NCBI GenBank assembly: GCA_038259855.1
Contig: JBBSOJ010000238.1
Span: 1 to 5,123, forward strand
Direction of reading: 5' to 3'
Source of the DNA: JBPOFM01 sp038259855
Lineage (GTDB): Bacteria; Bacteroidota; Bacteroidia; Flavobacteriales; Flavobacteriaceae
Length of the DNA: 5,123 nt
Both the position numbers and the translations under genes were made by a program. Positions 1 through 5,123 of the stretch are shown piece by piece. Numbering within the stretch: the first letter of the stretch is position 1; each line of letters starts with the position of its first letter. Under the pieces are notes generated by a model. The model made no database searches. It was not told the origin of the DNA and was given only the letters and a program-made list of their open reading frames with translations.

Positions 1-315
1 CCCTTCCAATTCCACTTGGAGTGAAAGGCTTAAAAAGGTTCTGATAATGACAATAACTCCTAAGATTGAAACACTACGTAATGTAGGATCTGTAACGACC
101 GTGGCCATAATGTCTGCCGCTATCAGAATTTCCAATCCCAATAATATTGATTTTCCTAAAGTTTGTCTGAATCTTATATACGGGTTAACGTGATGCTTTT
201 TTAGCGCATTGAAAAAAATAAAAAATGAATAGATCGCACCACTAAAAATAGTAAGAACACCTATGGCTTCCATGATTTTAGCAATGTAGTCAATATAGAA
301 TCCTAAATTTTCCAT
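1..315 (-). CDS. DUF1622 family membrane protein (3' end beyond window)
   Basis: The frame opens at an ATG at 315 and stays open for 105 codons to the window edge, so the C-terminus is missing. The translation begins MENLGFYIDYIAKIMEAIGV and shows three hydrophobic stretches at about residues 14-36, 55-74 and 79-99. Between the first two lies a basic loop (KKHHVNPYIRFRQTLGKS). The segments ILLGLEILIAADIMATV and IIRTFLSLSLQVELEG match what I recall of DUF1622, a family of small integral membrane proteins of unknown function (about 110-130 aa), so little should be missing. The start lies 10 bp after the mutA stop codon, with no clear ribosome binding site, which suggests translation coupled to mutA as the last visible gene of the udk cluster. 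The family assignment rests on motif memory. The function is unknown. Confidence 0.8.
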   Translation of the reverse strand, partial: MENLGFYIDYIAKIMEAIGVLTIFSGAIYSFFIFFNALKKHHVNPYIRFRQTLGKSILLGLEILIAADIMATVVTDPTLRSVSILGVIVIIRTFLSLSLQVELEG

Positions 316-325
316 GGAGTCAATT

Positions 326-1696
326 TTATTCAGTTTGAAGGCGATCTTGCTCTAACGTTTCAGCCAAACGCCTTTCAATAATTGGCTCAATCAACGTTTT
401 TATTGGATTCATTTTTATAAATGGATACACCTCCAATTCACTTTTCATTTTATCATATTTGTTGGGATGTTTATTGGTACCCAATAAAATAATATCGTTT
501 TTATCAAACTGATCTTGTTCTTTCGCGGCGCTCTCCTTGATCTTCTTTTGAATTGTACCTTGTTTCAATTGGTGCAAAAAGCCACCAGAGGCTTCTATGT
601 CCTTAAACAATATCAAAGCTTTCTCAGCCAATTGTCCCGTGATATTCTCAATGTAGTACGTACCATCAGCAGGATTGTTCACCTTGTCGAAATAACTTTC
701 ATGCCTTAATATCAATAACTGATTGCGTGCAATACGTTCTCCAAATTCATTATCCTTATGGTATATGGCATCGTATGGCAAATTGCAGATAATGTCAGCA
801 CCACCGAGAACCGCGCTCATGCATTCCGTAGTGGTTCGCAGCATATTGTTATTGTAATCGTATATTGTTTTGTTACGTTTTGTTGGTGTTACGATTATTT
901 TGCAATTAGGGTTGACATTATATTCAGAAGCTAAAGTGCGCCAAAGGATTCTTAAAGCACGAAGTTTCGCAATCTCAAAGAAATAATTGGTGCCGACCGA
1001 CACATTGAATATTACATCAATCGTTTTCTTTACGTCTGATGTTAGGGTCGCCTCTAGTTGATTAAGATATTCATTGGCATGGGCTAGGGCGTACGCCAAT
1101 TGTTGCACCATAGTGGCTCCAGAATTTTGGAACAACGACACGTTGATGCTAAAACTATTGGTGTTTTGTACAATCGCTTCAAATTGACTAAAATCATTTT
1201 TTAAATTTGAAAACCAATTCCCTGTTTTTGAGAGATTCCCAATGATGTCTGTTTCAACATGAATGTTCTCTTTTGAAGGAAAAAAATTGAATTGCTTGAC
1301 AAACTCTGTTGATAAAAATTTGCATCGAAAAAAAATGGTAATTTTTATTAAATTAATGTTAGCCAACAAATCCTTGATGGAAATGTCGCCCGATGGAAGA
1401 ATGAACGTGATGCTTTCGGCGCCACGAGCAATGGCATCTACTGCTTTTAGATTGGATTTTTCGATGTTGGCCACAAATATGGTTTGGTTGATTTTCCAAG
1501 CTGTTGCTCTGGTATACGAAACGTTGGGCAGTGATTCTAGCTCATCAGAATGATAGAAGGGTTTTACATTAATGCCTTCGTTGGTCTTCCAAATCAGTGC
1601 ATCATTATAATCAGCTCCTTTCAAATCAACTTGAATCAATTGTTTCCATGCTTTTGAAGACACTTCTTCAAACTCCGTGAATAACGATCTACTCAT
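326..1696 (-). CDS. mutA: Methylmalonyl-CoA mutase small (beta) subunit, short form
   Basis: This is the non-catalytic subunit of the cobalamin-dependent mutase that interconverts methylmalonyl-CoA and succinyl-CoA in cytoplasmic propionate/succinate metabolism; it pairs with a MutB subunit carrying B12. The 456-aa protein has the family landmarks in order: an N-terminal W-x-x-x-I-x-x-D-L-K-G-x-D-Y (residues 17-30), LIWKTNEGINVKPFY (34-48), SGATMVQQLAYALAHANEYL (192-211), IAKLRALRILW (242-252), N-N-M-L-R-T-T-T-E-C-M-S-A-V-L-G-G-A-D (283-301), ERIARNQLLILRHES (320-334), DGTYYIE (344-350) and a GG at 371-372. It stops after the barrel domain. It lacks the C-terminal B12-binding-like domain that makes classical small subunits over 600 aa, and no D-x-H-x-x-G cobalamin motif is visible. 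This short form is, to my knowledge, usual in flavobacteria. The ATG overlaps the upstream gene by 8 bp and has an AGGA five bases before it. MutB is not in the window. Confidence 0.93.
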   Translation of the reverse strand: MSRSLFTEFEEVSSKAWKQLIQVDLKGADYNDALIWKTNEGINVKPFYHSDELESLPNVSYTRATAWKINQTIFVANIEKSNLKAVDAIARGAESITFILPSGDISIKDLLANINLIKITIFFRCKFLSTEFVKQFNFFPSKENIHVETDIIGNLSKTGNWFSNLKNDFSQFEAIVQNTNSFSINVSLFQNSGATMVQQLAYALAHANEYLNQLEATLTSDVKKTIDVIFNVSVGTNYFFEIAKLRALRILWRTLASEYNVNPNCKIIVTPTKRNKTIYDYNNNMLRTTTECMSAVLGGADIICNLPYDAIYHKDNEFGERIARNQLLILRHESYFDKVNNPADGTYYIENITGQLAEKALILFKDIEASGGFLHQLKQGTIQKKIKESAAKEQDQFDKNDIILLGTNKHPNKYDKMKSELEVYPFIKMNPIKTLIEPIIERRLAETLEQDRLQTE

Positions 1697-2012
1697 CTTT
1701 TTCCTGTTTTATGATACTATCTTCATATTCAATGATATAAATATCCTCATTTTCCTTTTTCATATAATACTTCTGTCTGGCCATTTTTTCAATGCCTTCT
1801 TCGGTACTTAATTCCTTTATAGCCTTATTATCCTTCGCGATTTCCTTTTGATAATATTCTTTTTCATTGTCTAAATCATCCATGTCAGCATTCAATTCCC
1901 GATGGATCAACCATGAATTGGCATCAAAAAAAAGCATCCAAATCACGAATACCACAAAAATGAGGACATAGAGATTTTTGAATGGTTTGAGATATTTTGA
2001 ATTGAAATTCAT
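1689..2012 (-). CDS. FtsB/DivIC-like septum formation initiator protein
   Basis: This is a 107-aa bitopic membrane protein of the septum formation initiator (FtsB/DivIC) family. In characterised bacteria these proteins form a complex with FtsL and FtsQ/DivIB at the division site and help activate septal peptidoglycan synthesis. A short cytoplasmic N-terminus is followed by one membrane segment at about residues 13-29 (LYVLIFVVFVIWMLFF). An acidic/basic, Leu- and Ile-spaced region (about 35-68) then looks like a coiled coil. Next comes the typical element EGIEKMARQKYYMKKENED (72-90), resembling the family's conserved E-x-x-A-R-x-x-Y-x-M-K-x-x-x-E. Length fits the family. The ATG is one base from the udk stop, and the TAG stop lies inside the mutA start region (ATGAGTAG), so it is tightly embedded in the operon. 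FtsB and DivIC cannot be told apart from sequence alone. Confidence 0.88.
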   Translation of the reverse strand: MNFNSKYLKPFKNLYVLIFVVFVIWMLFFDANSWLIHRELNADMDDLDNEKEYYQKEIAKDNKAIKELSTEEGIEKMARQKYYMKKENEDIYIIEYEDSIIKQEKDE

Positions 2013-2013
2013 A

Positions 2014-2622
2014 TTAGACCAAACGTTGATTTATAATGCTCCGCACAATTCCCACAGCGACCGTATTGTATTTGTTATTTGGTATGATGATATCGGCAAA
2101 CTCTTTAGTGGGTTCTATAAATTGTTGATGCATCGGTTTTAGTGTGTTCTGGTAACGCTGCAACACCTCGTCGATGTCTCGTCCTCGTTCGGTGATATCG
2201 CGTTTTAATCGTCTGATAAGGCGTTCATCACTATCGGCATGCACAAATATTTTAATATCAAAAAGGTCGCGCAATTCCGGATGGGTTAAAATCAGAATTC
2301 CTTCAACGATCATTACTTTGCGTGGATGCGTTAATATGGTATCCCCCGTGCGATTGTGTTTAATAAACGAATATACCGGCTGATGGATATCTTTTCCGTT
2401 ACGAAGATCTTTAACATGCTGCTCTAGCAGTTCAAAATCAATAGAACGAGGATGATCAAAATTGATTTTGATACGCTCATCATAGCTTAAATGCGAGGTG
2501 TCCTTGTAATAAGAATCTTGTGAAATGACACCTACTTCACCCTCAGGTAATTCGTTCAAAATTTGATTGACAACAGTTGTTTTTCCACATCCTGTACCAC
2601 CAGCGATTCCTATAACAAGCAT
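2014..2622 (-). CDS. udk: Uridine kinase (uridine/cytidine kinase)
   Basis: This cytoplasmic pyrimidine-salvage enzyme phosphorylates uridine and cytidine to UMP and CMP using a nucleoside triphosphate. The 202-aa product has usual family length and all expected motifs. The P-loop is GGTGCGKT (residues 8-15), directly after the first beta strand. SQDSYYKD (34-41) carries the catalytic-region Asp and Tyr residues, and NFDHP (54-58) contributes to nucleoside binding. P-V-Y-S-F (82-86), with R91 nearby, lies in the nucleoside pocket, and VEGIL (106-110) ends a Walker B-like strand. The Arg-rich lid is RLIRRLKRDITERGR (134-148), and PTKEFADIIIP (171-181) closes the fold. Nothing essential looks missing. 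It is the first gene of the second cluster, 48 bp downstream of the cytochrome c gene, with a -7-like promoter element in that gap. Its stop is one base from the FtsB/DivIC start. Confidence 0.96.
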   Translation of the reverse strand: MLVIGIAGGTGCGKTTVVNQILNELPEGEVGVISQDSYYKDTSHLSYDERIKINFDHPRSIDFELLEQHVKDLRNGKDIHQPVYSFIKHNRTGDTILTHPRKVMIVEGILILTHPELRDLFDIKIFVHADSDERLIRRLKRDITERGRDIDEVLQRYQNTLKPMHQQFIEPTKEFADIIIPNNKYNTVAVGIVRSIINQRLV

Positions 2623-2644
2623 AATTTTTCTTTATAAATTGAGG

Positions 2645-2652
2645 CAAATCTA
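2645..2652 (-). promoter_or_regulatory. Bacteroidetes -7 promoter element upstream of udk
   Basis: Read on the minus strand this is TAGATTTG, an exact match to the Bacteroidetes housekeeping -7 consensus TAnnTTTG. It lies 22 bp before the udk ATG, so transcription would start roughly 15 bases before the start codon. No convincing TTG-type -33 element is visible about 20 bp upstream, which weakens the call. If active, it would let the udk-ftsB-mutA-DUF1622 cluster be expressed separately from the sugar dehydrogenase/cytochrome pair. Confidence 0.5.
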
Positions 2653-2670
2653 ACCAATTATAAAAGAATT

Positions 2671-3084
2671 TTAGGGCTGAATTTTTGAAACTTCCTCTAC
2701 AGTTATCATTTTGCTGTTTTTGTTGCTCCAAGAGTTTGTAATGTAATTCATCACATCCGCAACTTCGTTATTTGTCAAACCCATAGGAGCCATAACTCCA
2801 TTATAGGTGACACCGTTGACCACGATTTTACCTGACACTCCAAACTTAATCGCCTTAATACTTTCGGCTCTTTTGTTTAATAGATAATCAGATTTATCCA
2901 GAGGCGGAAACGCTCTTGGGACTCCTTTTCCATCTGGGAGATGGCATTGCATGCAGAAATCGTCGTATACAATAGCGCCACGCTCAATGCTCTTTTTTAA
3001 ATCTGAAGTTTGTTGATTTTCAGAGTTGTTACAGGCTAATAAACTTAAAACTAATAGAAGGATAGAATACATAGTGCGAGTCAT
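2671..3084 (-). CDS. Lipoprotein monohaem cytochrome c
   Basis: This is a 137-aa class I-type cytochrome c, likely an electron carrier anchored by lipid outside the inner membrane. The N-terminus is a lipoprotein signal peptide: TRTMYSILLLVLSL followed by the lipobox LLAC, with C18 as the predicted lipidated residue. One haem site, C44-M-Q-C-H48, is followed by LPDGKG, a common context for this fold. The sixth ligand is probably a methionine in V-M-A-P-M-G (M98 or M101), before the C-terminal helix NEVADVMNYITNSW (106-119). The first ATG is preferred because it overlaps the stop of the upstream sugar dehydrogenase by one base (TAATG), implying coupled translation. A second in-frame Met at residue 5 would also leave a usable signal peptide. 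From its position, it is inferred to accept electrons from the PQQ dehydrogenase. A general respiratory cytochrome role cannot be excluded. Confidence 0.92.
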   Translation of the reverse strand: MTRTMYSILLLVLSLLACNNSENQQTSDLKKSIERGAIVYDDFCMQCHLPDGKGVPRAFPPLDKSDYLLNKRAESIKAIKFGVSGKIVVNGVTYNGVMAPMGLTNNEVADVMNYITNSWSNKNSKMITVEEVSKIQP

Positions 3085-4190
3085 TATTTTTTAGGTAGTA
3101 ATTTTACAATTCCAACATTTTCGATTCCAACATAAATATAACCATCCGGCCCTTCATTGATGGTTCTTACGCGTCCCAAGCCGTCCAAAAGGCGTTCTTC
3201 TTTGATGACCTTTCCATCTTTTAGAACACATTTGTCAACATACTCAAATTTTAAAGAGCCAACAAGTAGGTCACCTTTCCAGCCAGGATAGTTATCGCTC
3301 GTAATAAAAGCCATGCCGCTTGGTGCTATAGATGGATCCCAATAATGCAGTGGCTGCTCCATGCCTTCTTGTTTTGTTTTATCGGTAAATGAGGTGCCGC
3401 TATAATTGATGCCGTAACTGATCACTGGCCAACCATAATTGGCACCTTTCTTAACGATATTAATCTCATCACCACCACGTGGTCCGTGCTCATGCATCCA
3501 AATTTTGTTCGTCACTTTATCCAAAACCATGCCTTGCGGATTGCGATTACCATAGGTGTATATAGCTTTTTTAGCATTTGGAGTGTTGAAAAACGGATTG
3601 TCTTTAGGAATTGTTCCGTCATCGTTTAGACGATATATTTTACCATTGTCTCGGGTGATGTCCTGGGGATTGACATCGCGTTCGCCACGTTCACCAGCAC
3701 TAAAATAAAGATAGCCATCATTATCAAATACAATACGCGAACCAAAATGTTGACCTTTCGTAGTATTAGGGGTGGCTTTATATAAAAGTTCCTTATCCAC
3801 TAGTTGGTTATTTTTAATTTTTGCGCGCATCAAAGCAGTATTTCCGCCATTATCATCCCCTTCGGAAGAGGCGTAGGAAAAATAAAGCCAGCCATTTTCT
3901 TTATAGTTGGGATGTAAGGCAAGGTCAAGAAGGCCACCTTGACCACGATTGTAAATTTCCGGAAGGCCTTCAACTTTAGTTTTTTTACCTTCTTTGAAAT
4001 GAATCATTTCGCCCTCTTTCTCATTGATTAGCATTGAGTTGTCTGGAAGAAATACGAAGCCCCATGGAATTTTTAAATCAGGTACGACAACCTCATGACT
4101 ATGTTGCGTATTAATTGGGTTTTTATCCTGTGCACAGCTCGCAAAACTTAAAAGAGCTATTGGAATTAGGCATAATAATTTAAACATCAT
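3084..4190 (-). CDS. Lipoprotein PQQ-dependent sugar dehydrogenase (Asd/YliI-like)
   Basis: This is a 368-aa beta-propeller of the GSDH family (soluble glucose dehydrogenase / aldose sugar dehydrogenase). Members oxidise aldoses with PQQ and Ca2+ and pass electrons to an acceptor outside the cytoplasm. The N-terminus has a lipoprotein signal, with a hydrophobic core and lipobox FASC ending at C19. Recognisable blocks are IPWGFVFLPD (41-50), NRGQGGLLDLALHPNY (81-96), QHFGSRIVFD (147-156) with the likely catalytic His148, GERGERDVNPQD (166-177), YGNRNPQG (213-220) with PQQ-contacting R216, HEHGPRGGDEIN (233-244) and NYGWP (251-255). Length and motif order fit E. coli YliI better than the ~450-aa glucose-specific enzyme, so aldose specificity is probably broad. 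The start is one of two adjacent ATGs with no visible ribosome binding site. It is the first gene of the pair with the cytochrome c. No PQQ synthesis genes are in the window. Confidence 0.93.
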   Translation of the reverse strand: MMFKLLCLIPIALLSFASCAQDKNPINTQHSHEVVVPDLKIPWGFVFLPDNSMLINEKEGEMIHFKEGKKTKVEGLPEIYNRGQGGLLDLALHPNYKENGWLYFSYASSEGDDNGGNTALMRAKIKNNQLVDKELLYKATPNTTKGQHFGSRIVFDNDGYLYFSAGERGERDVNPQDITRDNGKIYRLNDDGTIPKDNPFFNTPNAKKAIYTYGNRNPQGMVLDKVTNKIWMHEHGPRGGDEINIVKKGANYGWPVISYGINYSGTSFTDKTKQEGMEQPLHYWDPSIAPSGMAFITSDNYPGWKGDLLVGSLKFEYVDKCVLKDGKVIKEERLLDGLGRVRTINEGPDGYIYVGIENVGIVKLLPKK

Positions 4191-4210
4191 TTGTAATATA
4201 GTTTATTCTC

Positions 4211-4218
4211 TAAATTTA
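4211..4218 (-). promoter_or_regulatory. Possible -7 element for the sugar dehydrogenase gene
   Basis: The minus strand reads TAAATTTA, seven of eight positions matching TAnnTTTG, about 20 bp before the start codon at 4190. The surrounding 70 bp is almost pure A/T, so a chance match is likely, and no -33 element stands out. It is listed because a promoter for the dehydrogenase/cytochrome pair must lie in the short divergent gap before the tRNA, and this is the best placed candidate. Confidence 0.25.
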
Positions 4219-4252
4219 ATAAATATTAATATTACAGTTAAAAGAAAAGATA

Positions 4253-4260
4253 TATATTTG
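4253..4260 (+). promoter_or_regulatory. -7 promoter element for tRNA-Pro
   Basis: TATATTTG is an exact match to the Bacteroidetes -7 consensus TAnnTTTG. It lies 37 bp before the first base of the tRNA, which predicts a 5' leader of roughly 30 nt to be removed by RNase P. The -33 region about 20 bp upstream is A/T-rich with no clear TTG. The 4191-4252 stretch is therefore a shared divergent regulatory region for the tRNA and the sugar dehydrogenase. Confidence 0.5.
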
Positions 4261-4297
4261 CACCTCGATTTTCAGGAGTCGATAAAGATAACCACTT

Positions 4298-4372
4298 CGG
4301 GGTGTAGCGTAGCCCGGTTATCGCGCCGCGTTTGGGACGCGGAGGTCGGAGGTTCGAATCCTCTCACCCCGA
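4298..4372 (+). tRNA. tRNA-Pro (anticodon TGG)
   Basis: The cloverleaf can be folded by eye. The acceptor stem CGGGGTG (4298-4304) pairs with CACCCCG (4365-4371), leaving discriminator A4372. A D-arm starts with GCG at 4307 paired to CGC at 4322-4324. The anticodon stem CCGCG/CGCGG (4326-4330 and 4338-4342) encloses loop TTTGGGA, giving anticodon TGG at 4333-4335. The T-arm is GGAGG-TTCGAAT-CCTCT with a closing G-T pair. The C1-G72 pair plus A73 is characteristic of bacterial proline tRNAs. TGG reads CCA and, with modification, other proline codons. The 3' CCA is not encoded and must be added by nucleotidyltransferase. The gene stands alone, with its own promoter-like element and a strong hairpin 22 bp downstream. 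Confidence 0.97.
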
Positions 4373-4393
4373 CAACTTTTAAAATTAATTGTA

Positions 4394-4433
4394 AACAAAA
4401 CCTCGATAATCTCATGATTATCGAGGTTTTGTT
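4394..4433. terminator. Perfect 18-bp hairpin terminator after tRNA-Pro
   Basis: Positions 4394-4411 and 4416-4433 are exact reverse complements separated by the 4-nt loop TCAT. The core CCTCGATAATC/GATTATCGAGG is flanked by AAAA on the left and TTTT on the right. An RNA read from the plus strand therefore ends its stem in a run of U, followed by GUUGCUUUU, as in an intrinsic terminator. The symmetry means it could also stop transcription arriving from the right on the minus strand. Its position just after the tRNA fits ending that transcript. Confidence 0.85.
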
Positions 4434-4724
4434 GCTTTTGGGCAAGAACATTTTGCATCCAACGTATTGTACCCGCCACAAAAAAATCACTTTCTCTTGA
4501 CAATAGCGATAAGTAACTTTACGTTATTTTTCAATTTTAATTTCTTTCCATCAGACTCGATTTGATAAGGAAAACGCCGCTAAAAGCACGTTTGGTCTAA
4601 GTCGTTTTGTATCAAAATCTAATGCATTTATCGAATTATCTAAAATTATTAACAAAACATACTGTTATATTGTGCCGAACGTATCTACATAATAATTAGT
4701 ATATTACGTTGAAATATCTGATTT

Positions 4725-4856
4725 ATGAAATGCCTTTTTTACTTTTTTATTTCTTGCTGTTATTTCAATAGTTACGGTCAGGAACAATCTAGAGTTGATT
4801 CTTTAAAGGTTATGAAACTTTTGGAAGAAACTTCAAAAATCAGATTGATTTTGTGA
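4725..4856 (+). CDS. Short ORF with exported-protein N-terminus, possible gene remnant
   Basis: ATG at 4725 opens a 43-residue frame ending in TGA. The first 18 residues, MKCLFYFFISCCYFNSYG, look like a Sec signal peptide: Lys at position 2, an aromatic hydrophobic core, then S-Y-G before Q. A cleavage just before Gln is common in exported flavobacterial proteins. The following QEQSRVDSLKVMKLLEETSK resembles the start of mature domains in flavobacterial TPR or signalling proteins, but I cannot assign a family. The frame ends abruptly after RLIL. The two other frames also hit stops within about 35 bases, so one frameshift would not restore a long gene. It could be a real small secreted peptide, the 5' stump of a deleted gene, or chance. 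No exact -7 promoter match or ribosome binding site precedes it. Confidence 0.3.
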   Translation: MKCLFYFFISCCYFNSYGQEQSRVDSLKVMKLLEETSKIRLIL

Positions 4857-5054
4857 TCCTTATGTCGCGAAACTTTAATAATTAGATTACTAACCTATAT
4901 GTTCTTAATAATAAAAAAATACATGATTGAAATAAAAATCACCTTATACATTGCAATTGTAAAGCGAGGATGTTTTAATTCCATGCCTAGTATAAAGATC
5001 TATAGTTTTAAACTAAACGAATTGTAGTCTTGTGTTTATTGGAGGTTTTTTGAT

Positions 5055-5071
5055 TTGAATACAGTATTCAA
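5055..5071. repeat. 8-bp perfect inverted repeat with 1-nt centre
   Basis: TTGAATAC-A-GTATTCAA is an exact palindrome around A5063. The form resembles a binding site for a dimeric regulator. It has no downstream U-run and too short a loop to be a hairpin terminator. No gene is visible nearby; one beginning beyond the right edge could be its target. A chance palindrome in A/T-rich DNA is also possible. Confidence 0.3.
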
Positions 5072-5123
5072 GTCAAGAATTTTGAGTTGGCAGTCGGAAT
5101 TCATCAGCTATTAATATGGTTTC

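Larger units (their letters stand above)
4434..5123. other. AT-rich, gene-poor stretch beyond the tRNA
   Basis: In about 690 bp no reading frame on either strand looks like a normal gene. All frames are broken by frequent stops, and the base composition is clearly more A/T-rich than in the genes to the left. The only frame with a recognisable character is the 43-codon ORF at 4725-4856. A perfect 8-bp inverted repeat lies at 5055-5071. I see no transposase fragment, no second copy of the tRNA 3' end and no further RNA gene. It may be a decayed region, or the long upstream region of a gene beyond the right edge. Confidence 0.6.

Noticed and set aside
515..709. 64-codon plus-strand frame inside mutA
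   Set aside because: It lies wholly within the strongly supported minus-strand mutA and has no family features.
1263..1553. 96-codon plus-strand frame opposite mutA
   Set aside because: It is antisense to the conserved N-terminal half of MutA; the composition reflects the complementary strand and no motif is seen.
2174..2383. 69-codon plus-strand frame opposite udk
   Set aside because: It is the complement of the udk lid and core region. The Arg/Ser-rich translation is a shadow.
2543..2731. 62-codon minus-strand frame spanning the cytochrome c/udk gap
   Set aside because: It overlaps the 3' end of the cytochrome gene and the udk P-loop in a different frame; both of those are clearly coding.
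4258..4503. Three overlapping open frames on both strands across the tRNA, including antisense peptides with R-I-R-T-S-D-L-R-V-P-N-A-A-R
   Set aside because: They are translations of the tRNA-Pro gene and its terminator. This antisense peptide is a familiar spurious annotation over tRNA genes. The cloverleaf explains the sequence fully.
4899..5027. 42-codon plus-strand ORF starting MFLIIKKYMIEIK
   Set aside because: Lys/Ile-rich composition is what A/T-rich non-coding DNA gives. There is no ribosome binding site, signal peptide or recognisable motif.
4298..5123. Search for an att-like duplicate of the tRNA 3' end, CRISPR repeats or transposase fragments
   Set aside because: No repeat of the TTCGAATCCTCTCACC segment, no regularly spaced repeats and no transposase motif could be found by eye in this stretch.

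Overview
The window looks like chromosomal DNA from a member of the Bacteroidetes, most likely a marine or soil flavobacterium. The evidence is the AT-rich sequence, the lack of strong Shine-Dalgarno sites, promoter -7 elements of the TAnnTTTG type, lipoprotein signal peptides, and a short (456 aa) methylmalonyl-CoA mutase small subunit next to a FtsB/DivIC protein and uridine kinase.

Layout. Positions 1-4190 hold six genes, all on the minus strand, so transcription runs right to left. The upstream pair (2671-4190) encodes a lipoprotein PQQ-dependent sugar dehydrogenase of the Asd/YliI type and a lipoprotein monohaem cytochrome c. They overlap by one base (TAATG) and probably form a periplasmic or surface redox pair: sugar oxidation by PQQ, with electrons passed to haem. 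A 48-bp gap containing a -7-like TAGATTTG then leads into a second cluster: udk (uridine kinase), a FtsB/DivIC-like division protein, mutA (methylmalonyl-CoA mutase small subunit) and a DUF1622 membrane protein that runs off the left edge. Spacings are 1 bp, an 8-bp overlap and 10 bp, so these four are almost certainly co-transcribed, although they serve nucleotide salvage, cell division and propionate/B12 metabolism.

Divergent from the sugar dehydrogenase is a plus-strand tRNA-Pro(TGG) gene at 4298-4372 with a good -7 element 38 bp upstream of its start. It is closed by a perfect 18-bp hairpin with a 4-nt loop. The remaining ~690 bp (4434-5123) is AT-rich and gene-poor. Its only suggestive reading frame is a 43-codon ORF that starts like an exported flavobacterial protein and then stops; it may be a gene remnant.

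Overall this is mostly ordinary housekeeping and metabolic sequence. I see no CRISPR array, transposase, phage gene or defence system. The points most worth a second look are the dehydrogenase/cytochrome lipoprotein pair, DUF1622 sitting directly after mutA where mutB might be expected, and the eroded region beyond the tRNA.
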